Assembly (NCBI GenBank): GCA_019456185.1
Contig: VRUH01000013.1
Coordinates: forward strand, 57,408 to 97,327
DNA: 39,920 nt
Reading direction: 5' to 3'
DNA from: Candidatus Glassbacteria bacterium
GTDB taxonomy: Bacteria; Gemmatimonadota; Glassbacteria; GWA2-58-10
The position numbers and the translations under genes were made by a program. Shown here in pieces: positions 33,687-39,920 of this stretch. Under the pieces are notes generated by a model. The model did no database searches and had not been told where the DNA came from. It saw only the letters and a list, made by a program, of their open reading frames with translations. Each line of letters opens with the position of its first letter. The first letter of the stretch is position 1.

Positions 33687-34499
33687 TCAGCTCTGGCAGG
33701 AGGGGCAGAAAAATGTGGCGCGCTGCTGCTGGACTATCCGCTCGATCGGGCCGGTGCAGGTGCGGCAGGGTTCGCCCTTGCGGCCGTAAACCTTGAGGAA
33801 CTCCTGGAAACCGCCGGCCTGGCCGCGGCTATCCTGGAAATCGGAGAAAGTGGTCCCGCACTTTTCGATTGCCAGTTTCAGGACACGGCGGGTTTGCTTG
33901 TGCAGGGAGTCCACCTGCTCCGCGCTGAGGCTGCCGGCCGGAGTGCGCGGGTCGATTCCGCAGGCGAACAGGATTTCACAGGCGTAGATATTACCCAGGC
34001 CCACCAGCCGGTCCTGGCGCAGAAGCCATGATTTGACAGGGGTGGTGGCGGCGCCGATCAGCTCCGCCAGCCGGGCAGGGGTGAACTGCCTGGAAAGAGG
34101 ATCGACAGCGGCGGGAAGCAGTTCATCGGCCGTTCGCGCCAGGCGGATAGTGCCGAAACGACGGATATCGTAAAACAGCAGGCTGCCCTGGTCCAGCACA
34201 AGTTCGGCGCGAAGGTGCTTGTCGTTACGGCCCGTGCGGTCGCGAGCGGAAATCAGCCTGCCGGTCATCCTCAGGTGAAACGCCATCCACATGGGACCCC
34301 CGTCTCCCCCGCCCCCGTTCAGCCCGATCCCGATCTGCTTGCCCAGCCTGCGGACCTCGCTGATTTTTCTGCCCGCGGCCCCGTCGCTGTCGATCCCGGC
34401 CAGCTTCGGGTCCAGGATAACCATCCGTTCCACCCGGCGGCCGAGCAGGAAGGGGGCGAGCTGCCTGACAATTGTTTCGACCTCCGGAAGTTCCGGCAT
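33687..34499 (-). CDS. mutM: Formamidopyrimidine-DNA glycosylase
   Basis: The 270-residue enzyme removes 8-oxoguanine and cuts the abasic site. Pro2 and Glu3 of MPELPEVETIV are the catalytic N-terminus, FHLRMTGRL is the core strand, VGLGNIYACEILFACGI is the helix-two-turn-helix, and the C-terminal zinc finger is CRTC...CPSC. Length is normal. It lies 34 nt behind nifS on the minus strand, so oxidative DNA repair appears to be cotranscribed with Fe-S assembly. Confidence 0.96.
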   Translation of the reverse strand: MPELPEVETIVRQLAPFLLGRRVERMVILDPKLAGIDSDGAAGRKISEVRRLGKQIGIGLNGGGGDGGPMWMAFHLRMTGRLISARDRTGRNDKHLRAELVLDQGSLLFYDIRRFGTIRLARTADELLPAAVDPLSRQFTPARLAELIGAATTPVKSWLLRQDRLVGLGNIYACEILFACGIDPRTPAGSLSAEQVDSLHKQTRRVLKLAIEKCGTTFSDFQDSRGQAGGFQEFLKVYGRKGEPCRTCTGPIERIVQQQRATFFCPSCQS

Positions 34500-34533
34500 C
34501 CCGTTGGCGTCTCCTCTAAGGCTGGAAATGGAC

Positions 34534-35694
34534 TCACTCGTTGGTCACGAACGGGCTGATCTCTCTGAGGCGATTGATAATCCCCGGCACGTGTTCGAGC
34601 ACGTAATCGATCTCTTCATCGGTGGTGTAGCGGCTCAGGGAGAAGCGGATCGAGCCGTGGGCGGCCGAATGAGGCACTTTCATCGCCTGCAGCACGTGGC
34701 TGGGGTCGAGGGAACCCGAGGTGCAGGCCGAACCCGAGGAAGCGCAGATCCCCAGATCGTTCAGCATCAGCAGGATCGACTCGCCCTCGACGTACTCGAA
34801 ACTGACGTTCAGGGTGTTGGGCAGACGGTTCGCGCCGTTGATCCGCACGTCCGGGCAGCTCTCGATCAGGCCGCTCTCCAGTTTGTCGCGAAGGCGTTCT
34901 TCGCGGGCGCCGACCTCCTCCATGTCGCTCATCGCCAGCTCGGCCGCCGCGCCCAGACCGACGATCCCGGCCACGTTCTCCGTACCGGCCCGGCGGCCTG
35001 CCTCCTGATGTCCGCCGCGAAGGTATGCCGGCAGGTCAATCCCCTTGCGGACGAACAGCACGCCGACACCCTTGGGAGCGTGAAGCTTGTGACCGGAAAG
35101 GGCCAGCAGGTCGACCGGGACCTTGCCCAGATCAACCGGTATTTTGCCGACTGACTGGACCGCATCGGTATGGAACAGGACGCCCCTGGATTTCACCAGT
35201 TCCGCGATCTTCTCTATGGGGTAGACAACCCCTGTCTCGTTATTGGCCCACATCACGCTTACCAGCGCGGTATCGTCGCGGATCGCGCTCTCCAGCTCAG
35301 CGAGGTCAAGCGCCCCCCGGGTATCGACACCTGTCTCGGTGACATCGTAGCCGTGCCCGGCCAGCCAGTGGCCCACCTGGATTACCGCCTCGTGCTCCAC
35401 CCTGGTGGTGATTACGTGTTTCCTGGAGGGGCCGGCAAGTTCGAGCGCGCCCATGATCGCCGCGTTATCGCTCTCGGAGCCGCAGCCGGTGAACACGATT
35501 TCGCTGGCATCGGCGCCCAGCATCCGCGCCACCTGCTCCCTGGCCCTGTCCAGGTCGCGGCGCACTTTGCCGCCGAAAGAGTGGATGCTCGAGGGATTGC
35601 CGTAGCTGGTGGTCAGAAACGGCTTCATCGCTTCAAAAACTTCAGGAGCCACCGCGGTGGTGGCGTTGTTATCAAGATAAACTACCTTCTCCAC
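34534..35694 (-). CDS. nifS: NifS-type cysteine desulfurase
   Basis: The 386-residue group I desulfurase supplies sulfur to NifU. PLP-binding Lys203 is in LSGHKLHAPKG and the catalytic Cys324 in the flexible loop SSGSACTSGSLDPSHVL. The N-terminus is VVYLDNNATT. The start is GTG at 35694, which overlaps the nifU stop (TAGTG) and has GGAGG a few bases upstream, so translation is coupled. No nitrogenase gene is in the window, so it probably serves general Fe-S supply. It could also be called iscS, but the partner is a NifU. Confidence 0.94.
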   Translation of the reverse strand: MEKVVYLDNNATTAVAPEVFEAMKPFLTTSYGNPSSIHSFGGKVRRDLDRAREQVARMLGADASEIVFTGCGSESDNAAIMGALELAGPSRKHVITTRVEHEAVIQVGHWLAGHGYDVTETGVDTRGALDLAELESAIRDDTALVSVMWANNETGVVYPIEKIAELVKSRGVLFHTDAVQSVGKIPVDLGKVPVDLLALSGHKLHAPKGVGVLFVRKGIDLPAYLRGGHQEAGRRAGTENVAGIVGLGAAAELAMSDMEEVGAREERLRDKLESGLIESCPDVRINGANRLPNTLNVSFEYVEGESILLMLNDLGICASSGSACTSGSLDPSHVLQAMKVPHSAAHGSIRFSLSRYTTDEEIDYVLEHVPGIINRLREISPFVTNE

Positions 35695-36581
35695 TAGGCC
35701 TCCATCACTACCAGTTCAGCACTCACCTTTTCTCTCAGCTTGGGTTCCACCAGGGTCTGCAGCGTAAAACGGGTCATGCCGCATTCGGTACAGGCGCCTT
35801 TCAGCTTCACTATCACCGTGTTACCGGAAATGTCCACCAGTTCCAGGTCGCCGCCGTGTTTTTTTAGCTCCGGCCTGATTACTTCCTCGATCGTCTGCTC
35901 CACCAGCTTCATCTTCTGGAGATTGGTCAGACCGGCCGGCCTGTTATTTCCCGAGGGAGCCGGACTTTCCGCGACAGCCGTTTCTTTCTCGCCATCGGCC
36001 CGCACCTGCTCCCGGGTCACGCCCCTGATTTCGGCCAGGAGTTTCTCGATCTCCGGCACACATCCGCCGCAGCCGCCGCCGGCCTTGGTATAGTTCGTAA
36101 CCTGCTCCACGGTTTTGAGGTCGTTGTGACTGATCGCCTCGCGAATCTTGACCTCGGTAACGCCGAAACAGACACAGACCACCCGGCCCTCGAGGGTCTT
36201 GGTCCCGGTGGTGCCGTTGCGGTAATTGTCAATCGCGGCCTCCAGCGCCTCACGGCCCATCACCGAGCAGTGCATTTTCTGCTCCGGCAGTCCGCCCAGG
36301 AAATCGACAATGTCCTGGTTGGTCAGTTTTTCGGCCTCTTCCAGCGTCTTGCCGATAATCATCTCGGTAAGCGCGCTGCTGGTGGCGATTGCGCTGCCAC
36401 AGCCGAAAGTCTGGAACTTGACGTCCGCGATTCGGCCCTGCTTGTCCAGCTTGAACATGAGCCGAAGCGCATCTCCGCAGGCCATCGAGCCCACTTCACC
36501 CACACCGTCAGGATCACTGATGTAACCGACGTTTTTGGGGTTGCGGAAATGATCCATCACTTTGTCAGTATAGTCCCACAT
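35694..36581 (-). CDS. nifU: NifU, three-domain Fe-S scaffold
   Basis: The 295-residue protein has all three NifU domains. The IscU-like domain holds Cys35, Cys61 and Cys105; the permanent [2Fe-2S] domain Cys136, Cys138, Cys171 and Cys174 (VCVCFG; GGGCGGC); the Nfu domain Cys264 and Cys267 (GACTECGMT). These positions agree almost residue for residue with Azotobacter vinelandii NifU. A linker of about 35 residues rich in Ala, Glu and Pro precedes the Nfu domain. It begins the nifU-nifS-mutM operon. Confidence 0.97.
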   Translation of the reverse strand: MWDYTDKVMDHFRNPKNVGYISDPDGVGEVGSMACGDALRLMFKLDKQGRIADVKFQTFGCGSAIATSSALTEMIIGKTLEEAEKLTNQDIVDFLGGLPEQKMHCSVMGREALEAAIDNYRNGTTGTKTLEGRVVCVCFGVTEVKIREAISHNDLKTVEQVTNYTKAGGGCGGCVPEIEKLLAEIRGVTREQVRADGEKETAVAESPAPSGNNRPAGLTNLQKMKLVEQTIEEVIRPELKKHGGDLELVDISGNTVIVKLKGACTECGMTRFTLQTLVEPKLREKVSAELVVMEA

Positions 36582-36732
36582 GTAACCGCCCTTCAGTTTT
36601 TAAGATGCCGCCATGCGGCACGGCCGGCACCCGTTGTCGGCAATGAATGCAGTTTGATTCGGATTATCAGATATAAATGTAATAGTTCTGTCCGGTTTTG
36701 AAAAGTATCCGTTAAAGATGCCGACAAAAAAA

Positions 36733-36767
36733 CCGGATACAGCCACTTCCCTCTCGGCTGAATCCGG
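36733..36767 (-). terminator. Terminator after the ferritin-like gene
   Basis: CCGGATTCAGCC and GGCTGTATCCGG pair over 12 positions with one mismatch; on the minus strand T7 follows. It separates the ferritin-like operon from nifU. Confidence 0.85.
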
Positions 36768-36799
36768 CATGCTGAATCATGGATAAAGATAGTTGCGGA

Positions 36800-37321
36800 T
36801 TAGTTCCTGCGCTGTTTTCTCAGTTCCTGGATCTCTATCTTCAGCAGGTCCAGGATGCCTTTCAGTTTGGACTCGTGCTGCTTTTCCTGTTCGGCCAGCC
36901 ACTCGAACATCGAGCGGGCGAACTCGCGCTGGGCGACCTTGGCCGTGGAAAGATATAATTCGCCGGCGTCGTGCTCCTTGGGCAGCATACTTATCACCAC
37001 TTCCATCACCTTCTCCAGGTCCTTGATTTTCTCTTCGGGAGTGGCGGTGTCTTCCTCGTCGATGTGATCCATGCCGATATCCGGCATCACTTTCCCCTTG
37101 GCCTCGTCGAGCTCCTGCTTGAGCAGTTCGAGCGTGCAGCGGAGCTTGGTCTCGTGCTGTTCCTCCTGGTTGGCCAGCATCTCGAACAATATCCGGGCCA
37201 TATCAGCCTTCGACTCCTGCGCCGCCTTGCGGAACACATCCCGCGCCTGGCGCTCCTTGGGGATACAGCGGATAACCACTTCGATCATTTTGTCCAGCTG
37301 CTTGATCTTGGATTTTTCCAT
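36800..37321 (-). CDS. Tandem-repeat ferritin-like/rubrerythrin-related protein
   Basis: The 173-residue helical protein consists of two repeats 93 residues apart. Repeat 1 has Glu23 and Glu53-x2-His56 (NQEEQHETKL); repeat 2 has Glu116 and Glu146-x2-His149 (EQEKQHESKL). Together they form the Glu plus ExxH pairs of a rubrerythrin-type di-iron site. No rubredoxin domain is attached. The linker (residues 75-100) is acidic. ATG 37321 is 13 nt behind the b5-DUF2231 gene and gives the conserved start. It may be a peroxide-reducing or iron-handling protein fed with electrons by the b5 neighbour; that link is inferred. Confidence 0.78.
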   Translation of the reverse strand: MEKSKIKQLDKMIEVVIRCIPKERQARDVFRKAAQESKADMARILFEMLANQEEQHETKLRCTLELLKQELDEAKGKVMPDIGMDHIDEEDTATPEEKIKDLEKVMEVVISMLPKEHDAGELYLSTAKVAQREFARSMFEWLAEQEKQHESKLKGILDLLKIEIQELRKQRRN

Positions 37322-37334
37322 CAGCCAAACCCCC

Positions 37335-38033
37335 TCAGGATGGAAATGTAATTTTGCCGCCATAGAAACCGAGCGCCATCACCGTGGGAGCCATCGCCAG
37401 CACGGTAACAGTATAAACCCAGAACCACAATTCCCCGTCTGCGCCCATGAAGAAGCAGTGGACCACCAGGGCCACGATAAATTCAACCACCAGCAGAATC
37501 GACAGATAAGTCTTCATCCGGTAAATATGGGTCCAGATCCCGCTGTAATTGTAGTACCAACTCAGCACGCCGGTAGAGATCGCCACTGGAGTGCTGAGTA
37601 CGGCGATCAGCATGTTGTAGTGGGCGGCCTTTTCCAGCGTCGGCTCATCGATAAACAACCCGAGAAAAGCCAGCAGCGCCGCGGCGATGCACAAAGCGAT
37701 CGGGAAATGGACCGCGATCGGATGCGGATGCCCGGTGAGGATCAGTTCCACCCATCCCGGGGAAGTCTTGATCGCACTCTCCCCGCCCAGACTCTCCTTT
37801 TCCTCCACCAGTTCGGCAAGCGCCTGGAACCGCTCCATAACCTCGGGACCGTGCGGGGCGGCCGCCATCGCCCGGGTAAGATCGTGGCCCGCGTGGTGGG
37901 TCTTCACATGGGTCCCGTTACGCCACAGCTTGCTGTCGGTGACGTCGTAGACCTTGCCCTCGTAAGCGATGTACGATTTTTGTTCATCCTTGCCATCGTA
38001 CTCGTGGAGTTCTTCCTTGGTCATATCACTCAT
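37335..38033 (-). CDS. Cytochrome b5-like domain fused to DUF2231 membrane domain
   Basis: The 232-residue protein has a cytochrome b5-like heme domain (residues about 5-70: YIAYEGKVYDVTDSKLW, THVKTHHAGHDLTRAMAAAPHG), with His46 or His47 and His61 as likely axial ligands. The C-terminal part has four membrane helices of the DUF2231 type starting HPHPIAVHFPIALCIAAALLAF; its His residues may bind heme as well. ATG 38033 has GGAGAG upstream. It is followed closely by the ferritin-like gene. A membrane electron carrier is the likely role; partner and direction are unknown. Confidence 0.85.
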   Translation of the reverse strand: MSDMTKEELHEYDGKDEQKSYIAYEGKVYDVTDSKLWRNGTHVKTHHAGHDLTRAMAAAPHGPEVMERFQALAELVEEKESLGGESAIKTSPGWVELILTGHPHPIAVHFPIALCIAAALLAFLGLFIDEPTLEKAAHYNMLIAVLSTPVAISTGVLSWYYNYSGIWTHIYRMKTYLSILLVVEFIVALVVHCFFMGADGELWFWVYTVTVLAMAPTVMALGFYGGKITFPS

Positions 38034-38036
38034 CAA

Positions 38037-38491
38037 GCTCTCCGTGTTGAGACCATTTCAAAATGGCCTGCCCCTCGATCAGCACCATGCCGCCTGCCGG
38101 CCCCGCCGGCTTTGAGAATGTTTTCACCAACTTATGCGTTCGCGAGAAGTTTGTCAATCCGTTTGCCTGGCAATCAGCGCGCAATCGCGGGGGGCACGGT
38201 TTTGCGCCCTGCTTGCGAGGAATGCGTCAATCTCTACATGTGTTAACCGCTACGGAGCGCGAGATGTTGCATGGAGTACGACGCAAGGTGAGGATATTAA
38301 AGAAATTTCTGGCACTGCGTGCCACCGGAATTTCTAACTGCAAAAAGCAAAAGCGGCAACCCCGGAGCAAGCTCCGAGGAATTCTTTTCGATTAAATATA
38401 TTGTTCTGTCAAGCATCAACCGTAACGGTGGAGATTCATCAAATTACCGTGATTTTTTCTGAATATTGCGTTTGCGAACAGGCGGGTCCGC
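38037..38491. other. 455-nt spacer with repeat-like debris
   Basis: No intact gene is seen. An imperfect hairpin GAAATT...AATTTC spans 38302-38334, and CGGAGC-AA-GCTCCG is a compact palindrome at 38363-38376, followed by TTTTCGATTAAA (38385-38396). A plus-strand open frame (38063-38395) ends in RSKLRGILFD, a phrase I associate with dispersed repeats in environmental genomes. It is probably not a gene. Confidence 0.35.
38363..38376. repeat. Short palindrome in repeat debris
   Basis: CGGAGC and GCTCCG flank AA. It is not followed by a T run and seems part of a dispersed repeat. Confidence 0.3.
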
Positions 38492-39262
38492 TCAGTGGCC
38501 GGTAACGATTTGGTAGGACAGGCGAAGGCCATCCAGGGTGAGATTCGGATCGACAGTATCGAACTCTCTGCTGAACTTGGCGAGCATGGTCACGAATCCT
38601 CCGGTGGCGATCACGCGACAGGGTTTCCCCCACTCGGCCTTAAGCCGCTCCACCAGTCCATCGATCTGGCAGATTGCGCCGTAGAAGATTCCGGACTGCA
38701 TCATCGAGATCGTATCGCGGCCGATCACTTTCGGCGGGGCCTCGATTTTAACCCTGCTGAGCATCGAGGCCCTTGAAATCAGCGATTCGGCGCTGGTGCT
38801 GATCCCGGGTGAGATCACGCCCCCGTGGTAGGTGCCGTCGGCTGAAATCAGATCGAAAGTCGTGGCGGTGCCCATATCGACCACGATGCAGTCGGTCGCA
38901 TAGCGCTCGCGGACCGCCACCGCGTTGGCTATCCGGTCGGCTCCGATAGAACTGGCCGGGGCATCTACATCGTAGACTATCCCCAGTTCCGTATCACCGC
39001 TGATCAAGACAGGTTCCACCTCAAAATACCGTCTGCCAAGCTTTTCGAACACGTAAGTCAGGGTCGGAACCACCGATCCGATTACCACCCCGTCGACCTT
39101 GCTGTCCGCACCGGCCCGCTGGAGGATAGAGAGCACCAGGTGGCCGTAATCGTCCACCGTGCGCTCCGGGTTGCTGTCGATCCGCCAGCGGCCGGCCAGC
39201 TCCAGACCGTCGTAAAGCCCCATCACGATATGCGTATTACCGATATCGAAAGCCAGAATCAT
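38492..39262 (-). CDS. coaX: Type III pantothenate kinase
   Basis: The 256-residue enzyme phosphorylates pantothenate in the first step of CoA synthesis. The ASKHA-fold motifs are DIGNTHIVMG (residues 6-15), GADRIANAVA, VVDMGTATTFDLI and GGVISPGI, and ATGGFVTML near the C-terminus. Type III enzymes need a monovalent cation and are not inhibited by CoA. It lies 34 nt behind birA, the usual order. Confidence 0.97.
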   Translation of the reverse strand: MILAFDIGNTHIVMGLYDGLELAGRWRIDSNPERTVDDYGHLVLSILQRAGADSKVDGVVIGSVVPTLTYVFEKLGRRYFEVEPVLISGDTELGIVYDVDAPASSIGADRIANAVAVRERYATDCIVVDMGTATTFDLISADGTYHGGVISPGISTSAESLISRASMLSRVKIEAPPKVIGRDTISMMQSGIFYGAICQIDGLVERLKAEWGKPCRVIATGGFVTMLAKFSREFDTVDPNLTLDGLRLSYQIVTGH

Positions 39263-39296
39263 CCGGGGAAACCCCCTTTATTGCTTGGTTGTGCCT

Positions 39297-39920
39297 TCAG
39301 TATTGTACAAGATGGCCGCTGGTAACAGTCCGCAACCTGCTTTCGCCGCGTCCTTCCACCAGCAGTCCGCCGTTTTCATCGATTCCGCGCGCCGTACCGG
39401 ACACGCTGGATCCGTCCTCAGCCTGCACCGTCACCTCGCGGCCTTTCAGGAAATCACGAACCTGGACACGGGGCAGGAACGATGCGAACCCGTCGGCCAT
39501 GAACTGGAAGTATCCCTCTTCCAGCCGCTCCAGAATAGCCGCCAGCAGGCCCGTACGGTTGATCTTCGTTCCGCCTGCCGCCTGCATCAGGGAGATGGAA
39601 CCGGCAGCCAGCGGCTCGGGGAACCCGGCGATATTTACATTCAGGCCGAAGCCGAGCACGAGGTGGCGCAGTTTCTCCCCCTGCCAGTCGGCCTCGCAGA
39701 GCACACCACCCAGTTTCCGGCCGTCGAGAAACAGGTCGTTGGGCCACTTGATCGATGGTTTCAAGCCCGTGTGCTGCTCGATTCCCAGACAGATACTCAG
39801 TACGGCCAGCATCCCCAGGCTGCCCACCTGACGGGGTTTCAGGCCCGGACGAAGCACCAGGCTGGCCCAGATTCCACCTCCGCACGGCGAATACCATCCG
39901 CTGCCGCGCCGTCCCCTGCC
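39297..39920 (-). CDS. birA: Biotin-protein ligase, N-terminus beyond window edge
   Basis: The 207 visible residues are open to the right edge. They begin at GRGRRGSGWYSP, the biotinyl-AMP binding loop, followed by WASLVLRPGL, IKWPNDLFLDGRKLGGVLCE, GFGLNVN and the C-terminal SH3-like domain with FLKGREVTVQAEDG and GRGESRLRTVTSGHL. It attaches biotin to carrier proteins such as acetyl-CoA carboxylase. Whether an N-terminal regulatory domain exists cannot be seen. It is upstream of coaX on the same strand. Confidence 0.94.
   Translation of the reverse strand, partial: GRGRRGSGWYSPCGGGIWASLVLRPGLKPRQVGSLGMLAVLSICLGIEQHTGLKPSIKWPNDLFLDGRKLGGVLCEADWQGEKLRHLVLGFGLNVNIAGFPEPLAAGSISLMQAAGGTKINRTGLLAAILERLEEGYFQFMADGFASFLPRVQVRDFLKGREVTVQAEDGSSVSGTARGIDENGGLLVEGRGESRLRTVTSGHLVQY

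Noticed and set aside
38063-38395. 110-codon plus-strand frame in the coaX-side spacer
   Set aside because: No domain or ribosome site, and its end falls in repeat debris.

Overview
The window is GC-rich, gene-dense bacterial chromosome. The gene content (DUF4091-type secreted proteins, a mucin-type sulfatase, a heparinase II/III-like lyase, GH2, parallel SUF and NIF iron-sulfur systems, superoxide reductase beside superoxide dismutase) suggests an uncultivated, largely anaerobic but oxygen-tolerant bacterium that feeds on polysaccharides, of the FCB or deltaproteobacterial-like environmental kind. That placement is an inference; there is no rRNA or other phylogenetic marker here.

Layout. 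(1) 1-2681: two secreted proteins on the minus strand, a truncated helical-toroid protein and a DUF4091/GH-like lipoprotein, behind one promoter. (2) 2839-3762: a CDF metal exporter. (3) 3884-13474: an island for compatible solutes. It holds a GT4 glycosyltransferase, a HAD-GT4 fusion, a bifunctional inositol-1-phosphate cytidylyltransferase/di-myo-inositol-phosphate-phosphate synthase, an HD-domain protein, a glucosyl-3-phosphoglycerate synthase-like GT81 enzyme and a GH13_18 phosphorylase. The simplest reading is synthesis and recycling of glucosylglycerate or mannosylglucosylglycerate, with a di-myo-inositol phosphate module placed in the middle. Such solutes are best known from thermophiles. 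(4) 13835-23401: glycan genes (sulfatase, membrane GT39/ArnT-like enzyme, secreted nitrilase-family amidase, GH2, heparinase II/III-like lyase). Between them are a hemerythrin and two tRNA-Arg(TCT) copies, one apparently decayed, plus a ghost of a second sulfatase C-terminus and a short inverted-repeat element.

(5) 23546-31148: a complete minus-strand Fe-S operon: Rrf2 regulator, a 4Fe-4S protein, a YgbA-like Cys-rich protein, SufB, SufD, a Rieske ferredoxin, SufC, SufS, SufU and SufT. A near-perfect 30-bp palindrome overlaps the -10 box of the Rrf2 promoter. (6) 31271-33462: oxidative-stress genes (Fe/Mn SOD under a Fur-like box, a superoxide reductase that lost its rubredoxin-like centre, and a one-Cys Tpx), with a P-type ATPase remnant. 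(7) 33687-36581: nifU-nifS-mutM, a second Fe-S system. (8) 36800-38033: a tandem-repeat ferritin-like protein and a cytochrome b5-DUF2231 membrane fusion. (9) 38492-39920: coaX and the truncated birA ligase.

Taken together the right half is one long minus-strand block for Fe-S assembly and protection from oxygen and nitric oxide. The left half is a solute and glycan region with clear signs of rearrangement.
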